This document shows, piece by piece, positions 6,985 to 15,179 of a stretch of 22,885 nt of DNA (position 1 is the stretch's first letter; the number at the start of each line of letters is the position of its first letter). Below the pieces are notes generated by a model. It was given only the letters and a program-made list of their open reading frames with translations, was not told the origin of the DNA and did not search any database. The stretch spans positions 1 through 22,885 of the forward strand of contig CAYJTF010000011.1 in the NCBI GenBank assembly GCA_964373165.1, written 5' to 3'. The stretch comes from JAGVVZ01 sp964373165. Its GTDB lineage: Archaea > Aenigmatarchaeota > Aenigmatarchaeia > CG10238-14. Position numbers and translations under genes: made by a program.

Positions 6985-9899
6985 TTATCCTTTCACATTT
7001 CCTATTGGAATCAACTTACAAACTTTTTTAGAGATTCCAGCTTCATGAGTTGCATTGATTACATCATCAATATCTTTGTAAGCAGCTCCGGCTTCTTCAG
7101 CTAATCCAGCAAAACTAATGGATTTTACATAAATACCTTTTTTTTCCATTTCTCTTTGTAATATATCACCTCTGAATAATTGCTTAGCTCTAGTTCTTGA
7201 CATTGTTCTTCCTGATCCGTGAGCTGTTGAGCAAAAAGTTTCATGTGATTTATCTCCACCTACAAGCAGATAAGATCCCGTTTCCATTGAACCGCCGATA
7301 ATAACAGGACTTCCGTCATCTCTATATAATTTTGGAATTTCTTCTCTTCCCGGATAATAACTTCCTGTCGCTCCCTTCCGATGCGTAATTATTTCTTTCA
7401 ATTTTCCGTCTATTTTATGCTTTTCAAGTGAAGCTCTATTGTGACTTACATCAAATAATTGACGCATTCCTAATTTTTCCGCATCTTGCTTAAATATCTG
7501 TGAAAATACTTCTCTGATTCTGTGTAAAATAACTTGTCGGTTGGCGAAACTCATATTCACACCACACGCCATTGCTTTGTAATAATCCTGTCCTTCTGTG
7601 GAATTGAATGGAGCGCATGCCAATTCTCTATCCAAAATTTTTATTCCATATTTTCTTTCCATCACGTTCAAGAAAGTTTGAAGGTAATCGGTTGCTATTT
7701 GATGGCCCGTACCCCGAGAACCACAATTTCCTACAACAGAGTTATTTGCAATAAAATTATGATTGTCATTCTTAACTCTTATATCGTATACATATTTTTC
7801 TTTGTTCTCTATAGCATCTATTTTTACAACTTTACTCCAAACAACAGGAGTGGGAGGGTTTAATTTGTGGGTTATTATAAATTCTGAAAATAGAGGGTAT
7901 GAAAAACCATACTGATAAGGTTTATATTTTACACTTTTGCTAGACGTATTGTCTTCTTTAGCTAAATGTTGAATAGCATTAACCTTAGATTTTAAATAAT
8001 GTAATACATGACAACTTTCTACTATCTTATTTTCACAATATTCATAACAGATATTTAAAAAGAATTTAATTAAATTATTTATATCAGACGAAACTCTTAA
8101 AACTATTTTTGCAGTTTTTCCATTTCTAGTTATTCTACCTCCACCATTTTCCTCAATAATTGATGATTCTACCCCAAGTTTCTTGAGTAATTTTGATATC
8201 TGGGTCAAAAATTCAAATGCATTATCTTTAAGTTCTTCTAATTTATAAACTGCTACGCTCAATCTCTCAAAATATTCATATTTTTTTTGAGACTTAGTTA
8301 AAATAGGTTTTGTTAATTCTGCTCCAAAATAACCAGCTAAATATAATCGTTGAATCCACTTGGGAGTTCTAAATACCCATTTAGGAATATCGAATTTTGC
8401 AAGTGTTTTATTTCCTATTGGTGCACCCAGAGTGATGAATAATAGAGAAAGAGAAGTACTATAACACTCTAATTCGCAGCTTCTGCCTTCTATTTTAATT
8501 TTTTTCCCACTCACGGATTCTATAATGCCCTTAGTATTTCTTTCACGTATATTGCCCGTATGAAAGCCCAACTTCTTTATATCTTCAATAATATTCTGCA
8601 AGTCTTTTTCATTACCAATTATAGCAAACCGCCAACCTCTTCCACTTTTCCTTAAATGACCATCTCCAGTAATGTAACCTAATAATTTAGTCAATAGAGG
8701 CAATTGTAAAGAGTTTATTCTCAAAGGTAACAGGTTTTTTTCTTTCAACTCATTTATTATCTTATCAGAATTATGAATTTTCCTGATATCATTTTCATCT
8801 ACTATTATTTCGTCACTTGGTTCCTTGTACTCCACCCCTAAAAAGGGATATGTTGCAATATAATCTTTATTGTCTAACTCTTTCGGCAGTTTATAACCTT
8901 CTTTGGTTAAGATTGGATGATCCTCTGTAACAACTAATTGTATACCAGCCGAAGTCACAATTTTAAACATTTTTTCTTTATTATAAACTTTATAAAATTC
9001 TTCAATCTCAGTATCAACAAGTTTATGAGAATTTGTATCAAAACATTTTACTCTCAGTTTTTTATTTTCTAAATCCTTAATTCTTATCCAAGCACCATGC
9101 TCAGTCATTACTTTAGAATTTCCAGGCAGACAATGAAACATAACGACGATCTGATTTGGAAATAACCCCCATTTTTTTGCCAATTTTTCATCCATAATAT
9201 TTTCTGGTTTTACAACTTGTATCTCAAGATAATGATTACCGGAACCTAATGTTCCGATTTGATTAAATCCTCTTTCTACTACCCTGTTTGAAATTTTTTT
9301 ATTGTCCGCCCATTCAGCCTTTCCATTCAATTCAGTTCTTTCCAAGTCTTCTTTCCATCCGTATCCTTTTTCTATTGCCCAATGCGCTCCATCTTCTACA
9401 GCTTTCCTAAATTCGTCTTTGCTTAACTTCACAAAACCAGTTGAGCCGACACCTGCAGGAACCCTTTGGAATAAATTATCAACCAAAGTTTTCAAATGTG
9501 GTTTAACATCGTCATAAGTTAAATTAGTTAAAACTAAACGCATACCGCAGTTGATGTCAAATCCTATGCCGCCTGGTGATATAACTCCGCCATCGTTTAT
9601 ATCAAATGCGGCTACACCACCGATTGGAAACCCGTACCCGGATTGGTCTCTCTTTAGCAGCCACTAACAGAGATATGACCGTCGGGCATGCAGAATGCAT
9701 ATTTTTGGATTCCTGGTAATGTGGCAACGTTTGTTATCTGATCGTATACCTGCAAATCCATGTCATTTACTATTTTTTCACTAGCATAGATTCTTGCAGG
9801 CACTCTCATTCCTTTTTTGAATTCTTGTGGTATTTCCCAAATCACATTGCTTATCTTTTTCATTTTTGGTTTTTGAAATTCCCTATTTCCAAACCCCAT
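6985..9899 (-). CDS. rtcB: tRNA-splicing RNA ligase RtcB, interrupted by a BHB-type intron and by an intein
   Basis: RtcB joins RNA ends with 2',3'-cyclic phosphate (or 3'-phosphate) to 5'-OH ends using GTP and Mn2+, and seals spliced exons in archaea. The gene reads as complement of 9675-9899 joined to 6985-9642, because a 32-nt insertion (9643-9674) breaks the frame within MPDGH/GYGFPIGG. Exon 1 is 75 codons and exon 2 is 885, giving a 960-residue precursor. Removing the intein (246-714) leaves 491 residues, a normal RtcB length. Counterparts of the P. horikoshii metal ligands and the guanylylated His are present (mature numbering): D104 and C107 (GFDINCG), H212 (GSGNH), H245 (FH), H340 (SHN) and H414 (STAHGSG). 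A Shine-Dalgarno GAGGTGA precedes the ATG. It lies 17 nt after the fno gene, probably in one operon. Confidence 0.9.
7726..9132 (-). mobile_element. LAGLIDADG intein within RtcB (469 residues)
   Basis: This in-frame protein intron sits between FH and CGSRGTGHQ of RtcB. It begins with Cys (CLPGNSKVMTEHG, block A). A TEDH motif (block B, residues 70-73 of the intein) and a first LAGLIDADG helix LLGYITGDGHL (150-160) follow. The second helix, LYLAGYFGAEL (263-273), ends in Glu rather than Asp. The C-terminal splicing region is VYDIRV...HNFIANNSVVGN followed by Cys as +1 residue. The terminal Asn is present, but the penultimate residue is Gly, not the common His. The element can be expected to self-splice; homing-endonuclease activity is plausible but unproven given the altered second motif. 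It is inserted directly after an active-site His, so the ligase should be inactive until splicing. Confidence 0.92.
9643..9674 (-). other. Predicted 32-nt bulge-helix-bulge intron in rtcB mRNA
   Basis: In the transcript, exon GGUC (9680-9677) pairs with intron GACC (9648-9645) to form a 4-bp central helix. Next to it on the 5' side is the bulge AUA (9676-9674). The inner helix UCUCU/AGAGA (5 bp) closes a 15-nt loop, and the 3' bulge is AAU (9644-9642). An outer helix GCCCG/CGGGU forms after a small internal loop. Cutting after the second base of each bulge, the standard splicing-endonuclease position, removes 9643-9674. The joined codons then read GGT-CAT-TCC-GGG, that is DGH-SGYGFPIGG, exactly the family motif. 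Unspliced, the frame ends at TAA inside the intron after 81 codons. Geometry, frame and protein motif all agree; splicing itself is inferred. Confidence 0.87.
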
Positions 9900-9903
9900 T
9901 TAT

Positions 9904-9910
9904 TCACCTC
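9904..9910 (-). promoter_or_regulatory. Shine-Dalgarno site of rtcB
   Basis: GAGGTGA lies four nt upstream of the ATG at 9899 and fixes the rtcB start. It falls in the short gap after the fno stop, as expected for the second gene of an operon. Confidence 0.75.
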
Positions 9911-9916
9911 ACATTA

Positions 9917-10585
9917 TCATATACCTTTAAGTTTTAATTCCCAGTGTTTATCAGTGTTATGTTTAACTTCTAAGTAAAGCATCAATGCAACCAATTCTTC
10001 AACCAGTCTAGAATTTTTTAATGGACCAAGATTTACTGCTCTTGCCTTTGTGATTTTTCCAATTAGTTCAATAATTTTTTTCTTCGCACTTTCATCATCG
10101 CTGCAGACAAAAATATCAGAGTCAAAATCCTTTGATAAATCTTGCAGTAATGTAGCCCTAGCGTTTTTGAAAGCGGAAACAACAGAAACATAGTCAGGTG
10201 CATAATATTTTGCCTGTTCAGCAGCGGAACCATACCAAGGTATAACAGGATGAGATATCTCTCCTAAAACATTTGATTGAATGGGATTGCAAACATCAAC
10301 CAAGATATCGCCATTTTTAAAACATTTTTGCAATTTTTTCAGTGTAGGAATTTGATCAACAAAAGGTACAACGAGCAAAATTATATTTCCCTCTTTCACA
10401 GCTTCTTCATTTGTCATCCCCCGTACATTTGCATCCTTGATTTTTTCTTTTATTTTTTTCACGGTACCAATTGCCTTTGATTTATTTCTCGAACCTATGA
10501 TTACAGAAAAGCCAGCCTTTGCAAATCTTAAAGCCAATCCAGAACCTTCGTCTCCCGTACCGCCAATGATAGATATAGTATCCAT
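9917..10585 (-). CDS. fno: NADPH-dependent F420 reductase (F420H2:NADP+ oxidoreductase)
   Basis: A 222-residue enzyme that passes hydride between coenzyme F420 and NADP(H) in the cytoplasm. The Rossmann motif GGTGDEGSGLA (8-18) and the SRN segment (32-34), which holds the 2'-phosphate of NADP, are typical, as are VDVCNP (96-101) and VVSAFKNA. The length matches the family. GGTGAT upstream of the ATG (10590-10595) is a good Shine-Dalgarno site, with an AT-rich region behind it. It is the promoter-proximal gene of the pair with rtcB. Presence of this gene implies F420 use, although no F420 biosynthesis gene is in the window. Related NADP-binding proteins without F420 activity exist, so the cofactor is less certain than the fold. 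Confidence 0.85.
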   Translation of the reverse strand: MDTISIIGGTGDEGSGLALRFAKAGFSVIIGSRNKSKAIGTVKKIKEKIKDANVRGMTNEEAVKEGNIILLVVPFVDQIPTLKKLQKCFKNGDILVDVCNPIQSNVLGEISHPVIPWYGSAAEQAKYYAPDYVSVVSAFKNARATLLQDLSKDFDSDIFVCSDDESAKKKIIELIGKITKARAVNLGPLKNSRLVEELVALMLYLEVKHNTDKHWELKLKGI

Positions 10586-10657
10586 TTTATCACCAGATTA
10601 AATAAATTATATTAATTTAGAAATTTATCCCTAATCTTTGAAGTATATAGTGATTCT

Positions 10658-11278
10658 ATGAATAAAGACGAACAAGAAATAATGGTTATTTCGACGAAAA
10701 AATTATTTGAAGAGAATTATTTTCAGAATTTTCTAAAGCAAGACGGGTTAAATTTTGAAAAAATAATTCTGAAAAATTTTGAATATATGAAAAGAGGTTT
10801 GGCTGAGAATAATCCAGGCTTCAAACAACCTATTGCATATGTCGTCGTTGTTAATAAGAAATTAAGAAGAGTTTTCGCATACCAACGTTCTGCTGGTACA
10901 GGATATACGGAAACAAGGCTTCGCGGTAAATGGTCATGGGGTGTCGGCGGTCATATAGAAAAAATAGATGAGACATCAAAAAATCCCATTTTAGCAAGTT
11001 TGGAAAGGGAATTAAAAGAAGAGTTGGATATAAATGAAGAAATAAGACCAAGCGTCTTAGGTTATATTAACGACGACTCTAATGATGTAGGAAAAGTACA
11101 TTTTGGTATCTTATATTTGGTGGAGACAAATCATGAAGAAATCAAGTTAGCTGGTTCGGAAGCCCAACAGTGCGGTATGTTTACGGTCCAAGAACTGGAA
11201 GATATATGCAATTCTGAAGGAGTAATTGTAGAGGACTGGTCAAAAATTGCTTTGCCTATGTTAAAGGAAGTCTTTTGA
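10658..11278 (+). CDS. Nudix hydrolase, COG4112-like predicted phosphoesterase
   Basis: A 206-residue Nudix-fold protein. The Nudix box is recognisable as GGHIEKIDE...RELKEELDI (from G97; R117 to E122 form the metal-binding helix), but the spacing between the first acidic residue and the RE-EE helix is several residues longer than in the classical GX5EX7REUXEEXGU. This extended box and the following YINDDSN and VHFGILY segments resemble the MutT-related COG4112 group, whose substrate is not established. It is divergent from fno across a 72-nt AT-rich gap. The next gene, the S26e-like protein, starts 51 nt later with its own Shine-Dalgarno site. Fold is confident, substrate unknown. Confidence 0.8.
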   Translation: MNKDEQEIMVISTKKLFEENYFQNFLKQDGLNFEKIILKNFEYMKRGLAENNPGFKQPIAYVVVVNKKLRRVFAYQRSAGTGYTETRLRGKWSWGVGGHIEKIDETSKNPILASLERELKEELDINEEIRPSVLGYINDDSNDVGKVHFGILYLVETNHEEIKLAGSEAQQCGMFTVQELEDICNSEGVIVEDWSKIALPMLKEVF

Positions 11279-11318
11279 ATTTAACTATATAATTCATAAA
11301 AGTAAATCTTATAATAAA

Positions 11319-11325
11319 GGGGTGA
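11319..11325 (+). promoter_or_regulatory. Shine-Dalgarno site fixing a TTG start
   Basis: GGGGTGA lies four nt before the TTG at 11330 and decides that non-ATG start for the S26e-like gene. The next in-frame ATG falls far inside the coding region. Confidence 0.75.
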
Positions 11326-11329
11326 TTTA

Positions 11330-11611
11330 TTGCCTGTATCGACAGCACCTTATACACGACAATATCAACACAGCAAAAAAAGAGGAAGAGAAGGAACAGT
11401 GAATTGTGGTTACTGTGGAAAAATAGTCCCAAGATGGAAAACCTTTGTAGCGTATAGAGGTTTTAGAATTACAGACCAGTCTATACTTAGACAAGTAGAC
11501 AGAAGAATGCTTCATTTGATGGGTGGACAAATGAGAGTTTGCCCGGGCTGTGCAAGATTCCAGCATATCGTTAAAAAAGGTAAATCTGTAAGGAAAAAAC
11601 ATATGAAATGA
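11330..11611 (+). CDS. Small-subunit ribosomal protein S26e-like zinc-ribbon protein
   Basis: A 93-residue basic protein with two CxxC pairs (C26-x2-C29 in VNCGYCGK and C71-x2-C74 in VCPGCARF). Order, spacing and the basic C-terminus HIVKKGKSVRKKHMK resemble eukaryote/archaea ribosomal protein S26e, which binds near the mRNA exit channel of the 30S subunit. Residues between the pairs (FRITDQSILRQVDRRM) fit the helical part of S26e. The start is TTG, supported by a strong Shine-Dalgarno site. Its stop overlaps the pilus ATPase start by 4 nt (ATGA), an unusual pairing of a ribosomal gene with a secretion ATPase. Another zinc-ribbon ribosomal protein is possible; I favour S26e. Confidence 0.65.
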   Translation: MPVSTAPYTRQYQHSKKRGREGTVNCGYCGKIVPRWKTFVAYRGFRITDQSILRQVDRRMLHLMGGQMRVCPGCARFQHIVKKGKSVRKKHMK

Positions 11612-13419
11612 TTTCTATGGTCGACATTCGGAAATATAGGGGAATGTTGTGGAGGAAGATGCATGAAAAAAAGGCAGCTGAGGCAGTATTACCGGGTTTT
11701 CGTGTAGATGTTTCAAGAAATTTCATTCAGATTCCCAAAGTCAATAAAATTAATGATATAGATGTGAGATACCCTTTAATACCACCTTTTGCTTATGCTC
11801 ATATAAAATGGGATCCTACTATTCAACAGGTTATGTATAATTTGGAAGAGCCTATTTTATCAGAAGAAGAAAAAAAGATGTATAAGAAAGCTTGTTCTTC
11901 ATTAGTTGACATGATTCAGGTTGGATTGACATCTATTAAAGAAAACACCGAGGCTATAAAATATCTAGAAATACAGATAAAAAAAGTCTTCAAACATTTA
12001 GGCGTCTCATTAACACCGGATCAGTATACGAGGTTGATGTATTATATATATAGAGATTTTGTTGGACTGAATCAGATTGAACCATTGTTGAGAGATCCAA
12101 TGATTGAGGATATAGGATGTGATGGATCTGGTATACCCATTTTTATTGTTCACCGAAGATACGGATCTATAAAAACAGATATTGTTTTTCAGGATCTAGG
12201 CGAATTGAGAGAATTTGTTATAAAAATAGCTGAAAGATCAGGAAGATATGTCAGTTACGCCGAGCCAATTCTTGATGGTACACTTCCAGACGGTTCCAGA
12301 GTCAATGCCAGTTTAGCTGGTGACGTTACGACACGCGGTCCTACATTTTCAATCAGAAAGTTTACTGAAAGACCGTATTCGCCGGTTGAGCTCATGGAAC
12401 TAGGTAGTTGCAACGCGCAAATAATGGCATACTTTTGGTTTTTGATGGAGGCAGGCGTATCTATGCTGATAGCGGGTGGTGTCGCTACAGGTAAAACCAC
12501 ATTCTTGAATAGCATATGCATGTTCATACCTCCTGAAGCGAAAATTGTTAGCATTGAAGACACAAGAGAGCTTAAGCTATCTCATGATCACTGGATACCA
12601 GCTGTTTCTAGGTTGGGTTTTGGTATACCTTTAGCATCTGGAGAAAAATATGGAGAAGTCACATTATTCGATCTATTGAAAGGATCGTTCAGGCAGAATC
12701 CGGATTATGTTATTGTTGGTGAAGTAAGAGGTAAAGAAGCTTACGTCATGTTTCAGGGCATGAGTTCTGGTCACCCCTCCATCGCTACATTCCACGCAGG
12801 ATCGGTTGATACAGTTATTAAAAGACTTACTACAGCACCAATAGATCTATCTGCTAGCTTGGTTGAAAGCTTAGATGTTGTTGTAATTATGATTCATGCA
12901 AGAGAAAAGGGCAAGTCTGCAAGAAGAATTAAAGAAATAGAAGAAATAGAATCTATTGACACAAATACGTTAAAAGCTACAACCAGAAAAGTGATTGAAT
13001 GGGATCCCGCTGCTGACACCTATATTTATAATCCGGACAGCATATTGCTAAGAAAAATAGCGCATAATAAAGGTATAACTTTTGAAGATGCTTTGAAAGA
13101 AATCGAAAAGAGAAAAGCCATATTGGAAGGGCTCGCTAAATCAGGCAAGAAAGATTTTAAGGAAGTAACTGCCATCATTAATGAATTTTATAAAAGCCCG
13201 AAGAGTATATTAGACCAAGTTGGCAAAATAGAGATTGATATTTCTAAAGGAAAGGTAGTCGAAAAAATTAATGGCGGAACTGCAACTGAAAAGCCGCAGG
13301 AAACAGAAAAGGAAGAGGAGAAAATACAAACTCTAGAAAAGGAAGAGAGAGTTGATCTGATAAAATTGCTTGGCTTTAAAGTTGTTGAGGATAGGCGCCG
13401 ATCTTTGATCAGCGCATAG
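11608..13419 (+). CDS. Type II/IV secretion system ATPase (TadA/VirB11-like) for archaeal type IV pili
   Basis: A 603-residue hexameric secretion ATPase that powers pilus assembly at the cytoplasmic membrane. Residues 1-270 form the N-terminal domains. The Walker A motif is GGVATGKT (290-297), the acidic box is VSIEDTREL (314-322), the Walker B region is DYVIVGEVRG (366-375), and the His box is SGHPSIATFHAG (387-398). A charged tail of roughly 120 residues, rich in Glu and Lys near 550-585, extends beyond the core and may bind a partner. ATG at 11608 overlaps the ribosomal gene stop; a second ATG three codons on is possible. Two membrane platform genes follow, so this is the motor of the pilus operon. 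Confidence 0.92.
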   Translation: MISMVDIRKYRGMLWRKMHEKKAAEAVLPGFRVDVSRNFIQIPKVNKINDIDVRYPLIPPFAYAHIKWDPTIQQVMYNLEEPILSEEEKKMYKKACSSLVDMIQVGLTSIKENTEAIKYLEIQIKKVFKHLGVSLTPDQYTRLMYYIYRDFVGLNQIEPLLRDPMIEDIGCDGSGIPIFIVHRRYGSIKTDIVFQDLGELREFVIKIAERSGRYVSYAEPILDGTLPDGSRVNASLAGDVTTRGPTFSIRKFTERPYSPVELMELGSCNAQIMAYFWFLMEAGVSMLIAGGVATGKTTFLNSICMFIPPEAKIVSIEDTRELKLSHDHWIPAVSRLGFGIPLASGEKYGEVTLFDLLKGSFRQNPDYVIVGEVRGKEAYVMFQGMSSGHPSIATFHAGSVDTVIKRLTTAPIDLSASLVESLDVVVIMIHAREKGKSARRIKEIEEIESIDTNTLKATTRKVIEWDPAADTYIYNPDSILLRKIAHNKGITFEDALKEIEKRKAILEGLAKSGKKDFKEVTAIINEFYKSPKSILDQVGKIEIDISKGKVVEKINGGTATEKPQETEKEEEKIQTLEKEERVDLIKLLGFKVVEDRRRSLISA

Positions 13420-13423
13420 CGTA

Positions 13424-13433
13424 AAAAATATAC
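13424..13433 (+). promoter_or_regulatory. Possible internal promoter before the first TadC-like gene
   Basis: AAAAAATATA is centred about 29 nt upstream of ATG 13458 in the 35-nt gap after the ATPase stop. No Shine-Dalgarno site precedes that ATG, so a leaderless internal message is possible. Weak evidence. Confidence 0.3.
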
Positions 13434-13457
13434 TCACTCAATACAATGAATTAATTG

Positions 13458-14336
13458 ATGATTGATTCAATAGTTGGCATTGCAAGCAAAAATTTTGGTT
13501 CTATTGTCGATAACAACCAAGAAATATTCAAAAGTTTAAACGAAATAATTCCTAAATCCGGGGTGAATATACCGGCAAGAAATTATGGAGCTTTAATGAT
13601 TCTTATGACCGTTATAGGATATGTGATCGGGTTAATACTTTTAATATTTCTTTTAGCAACTGTATGGCATCCAAACATCTTCACGATGATAGGAGCAATT
13701 TTATTTGTTCCTATTGCTGTTGGGATGTCTGTTTTTCTGATGTCATATTTCCTGCCTTATAACCAAATGACTATGAGAAAGACCAGCATTGATACGAATC
13801 TTCCTTTTGCTGTAGCTCACATGGGATCTATTGCCACATCAGGCATTCCGCCGTCAGCCATTTTCAAGTTATTGGCAGACTTCACCGAGTATGACGCTCT
13901 GGCTGTTGAGATGGGTAAGATAGTGAGGAATATGGATATGTTCGGCATGGATCCGATGTCATCAATTAGAGAAGTTGCTAAAAGAAGTCCTTCAGAAAAA
14001 CTCAAACAGATATTGCTTGGATTTGTTAGCACGATTGAGAGCGGCGGTGATTTGAAGACATACTTGAAAATCATGGGTGAGCAGGCCTTGTTTGAATGGA
14101 GAACAAAAAGGCAGAAATATTTGCAACAACTGGATACATATGCAGAGTTCTATACAGGTCTTCTTATTGCTGCACCATTGTTTATAATTTCATTATTCTC
14201 AGTTATGAATATGATTGAATCCAATTTAGGTGGTATTGGCATATTGCAACTGATGAAACTCAGTATATATATACTGGTGCCGGCGCTCAATATAGGATTC
14301 ATGTTATTCTTGCATTCGACACAAGTGGAGATGTAG
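13458..14336 (+). CDS. Type II secretion F/TadC-like pilus platform membrane protein (first)
   Basis: A 292-residue polytopic membrane protein of the GspF/TadC family, the inner-membrane platform on which pilins are assembled. Hydrophobic segments lie around residues 45-70, 75-98, 230-250 and 262-285, with a cytoplasmic helical domain between them (PFAVAHMGSIATSGIPPSAIF and SSIREVAKRSPSEKLKQILL, then IESGGDLKTYL). That pattern of small helical repeats with an SGG turn is typical of T2SF domains. The first in-frame start is TTG at 13455, but the ATG at 13458 is more likely. The following homologue begins directly at the stop codon with no spacer. The two probably form a heteromeric platform for the ATPase. 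Confidence 0.87.
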   Translation: MIDSIVGIASKNFGSIVDNNQEIFKSLNEIIPKSGVNIPARNYGALMILMTVIGYVIGLILLIFLLATVWHPNIFTMIGAILFVPIAVGMSVFLMSYFLPYNQMTMRKTSIDTNLPFAVAHMGSIATSGIPPSAIFKLLADFTEYDALAVEMGKIVRNMDMFGMDPMSSIREVAKRSPSEKLKQILLGFVSTIESGGDLKTYLKIMGEQALFEWRTKRQKYLQQLDTYAEFYTGLLIAAPLFIISLFSVMNMIESNLGGIGILQLMKLSIYILVPALNIGFMLFLHSTQVEM

Positions 14337-15179
14337 ATGGACGATAAGACAATCATTATATTATCTGTTAGTGGAATTGTCGGCTTAGTTTTAATAGCGC
14401 TTGGATTCGTCGTTTTCAGGGAAACACCAGCATTATTCTCAACAGTTGTTGTTGTCGCACTGATTGTTGCAGCAGCCCCGATAACCCTGATCAAATACAG
14501 CGAGATGACTAAAATAAAACTTATCGAAGATACATTTCCCCAATTCATGCAAGATCTTGTAGAAGCTGTCAGATCTGGCATGACTCTGCCAATGGCATTA
14601 AAAAGTGTCGTTCAAAATGAGTACGGCGCACTATCTTTTCATCTGAAAAAATTAAACGCCCAACTAGATTGGGGCATTCCTTTTGCTAGGGCATTTCTCA
14701 GCTTCGCACGATCAACTAATTCCAAGTTAGTGGGGCGTATAAGCTCAACGGTTATAGAGAGTCATGAATACGGCGGCAATCTGACAGATATTTTTGAATC
14801 GATAAGCAAAACAACTGTCGAGATAGAAAGACTGAGGGAAGAAAGAAAGCTTTATCTAAACTCCCAAATCATTTCAGGTTATGTCATATTCTTTATTTTC
14901 TTGGCAGTCATAATAGGTCTCCAGAAATTCTTGGTGCCTACTCTAGCAGATATATCGTTGAAACAGCAGACTGAAGGGCAAGTAGACCTGCAGCAGCAGC
15001 AAGCAAAACAATTGACCGTCGAATACAAAACAATATTCCGAAATTTAATTATACTTCAGGGACTGTTCGCCGGCTTGGTCATTGGAAAAATGTCGGAAGG
15101 TGAATTGTCTGCCGGTGTCAAGCATAGTGCGGGAATGATGATAGGAGGACTTTTAATTTTCACATTATCCACACTTTAA
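14337..15179 (+). CDS. Type II secretion F/TadC-like pilus platform membrane protein (second)
   Basis: A 280-residue paralogue-like partner of the preceding protein. Hydrophobic segments are near residues 5-24, 33-54, 172-195, 238-256 and 264-280. The cytoplasmic helical domain has the T2SF features FPQFMQDLVEAVRSGMTLPM, FARAFLSFARSTNSKLVGRI and ESHEYGGNLTDIFESI. A Gln-rich stretch (DLQQQQAKQLTVEYK, about 217-231) lies between the last two hydrophobic regions. Translation starts at the base after the previous stop, so the two platform genes are coupled. The stop overlaps the convergent pilin gene by 4 nt. ATPase plus two TadC-like proteins is the usual archaeal arrangement. Confidence 0.87.
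   Translation: MDDKTIIILSVSGIVGLVLIALGFVVFRETPALFSTVVVVALIVAAAPITLIKYSEMTKIKLIEDTFPQFMQDLVEAVRSGMTLPMALKSVVQNEYGALSFHLKKLNAQLDWGIPFARAFLSFARSTNSKLVGRISSTVIESHEYGGNLTDIFESISKTTVEIERLREERKLYLNSQIISGYVIFFIFLAVIIGLQKFLVPTLADISLKQQTEGQVDLQQQQAKQLTVEYKTIFRNLIILQGLFAGLVIGKMSEGELSAGVKHSAGMMIGGLLIFTLSTL

Noticed and set aside
9643..9674. A plain frameshift or sequencing error in rtcB instead of an intron
   Set aside because: The inserted 32 nt form a full bulge-helix-bulge with correct 3-nt bulges and a 4-bp helix, and the standard cut points restore the exact family motif. A random error would not do this. Resequencing remains a useful control.
9654..9899. A separate 81-residue protein upstream of rtcB
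   Set aside because: Its first 75 codons are the RtcB N-terminus, ending in MPDGH. The last six codons before the TAA are intron sequence.
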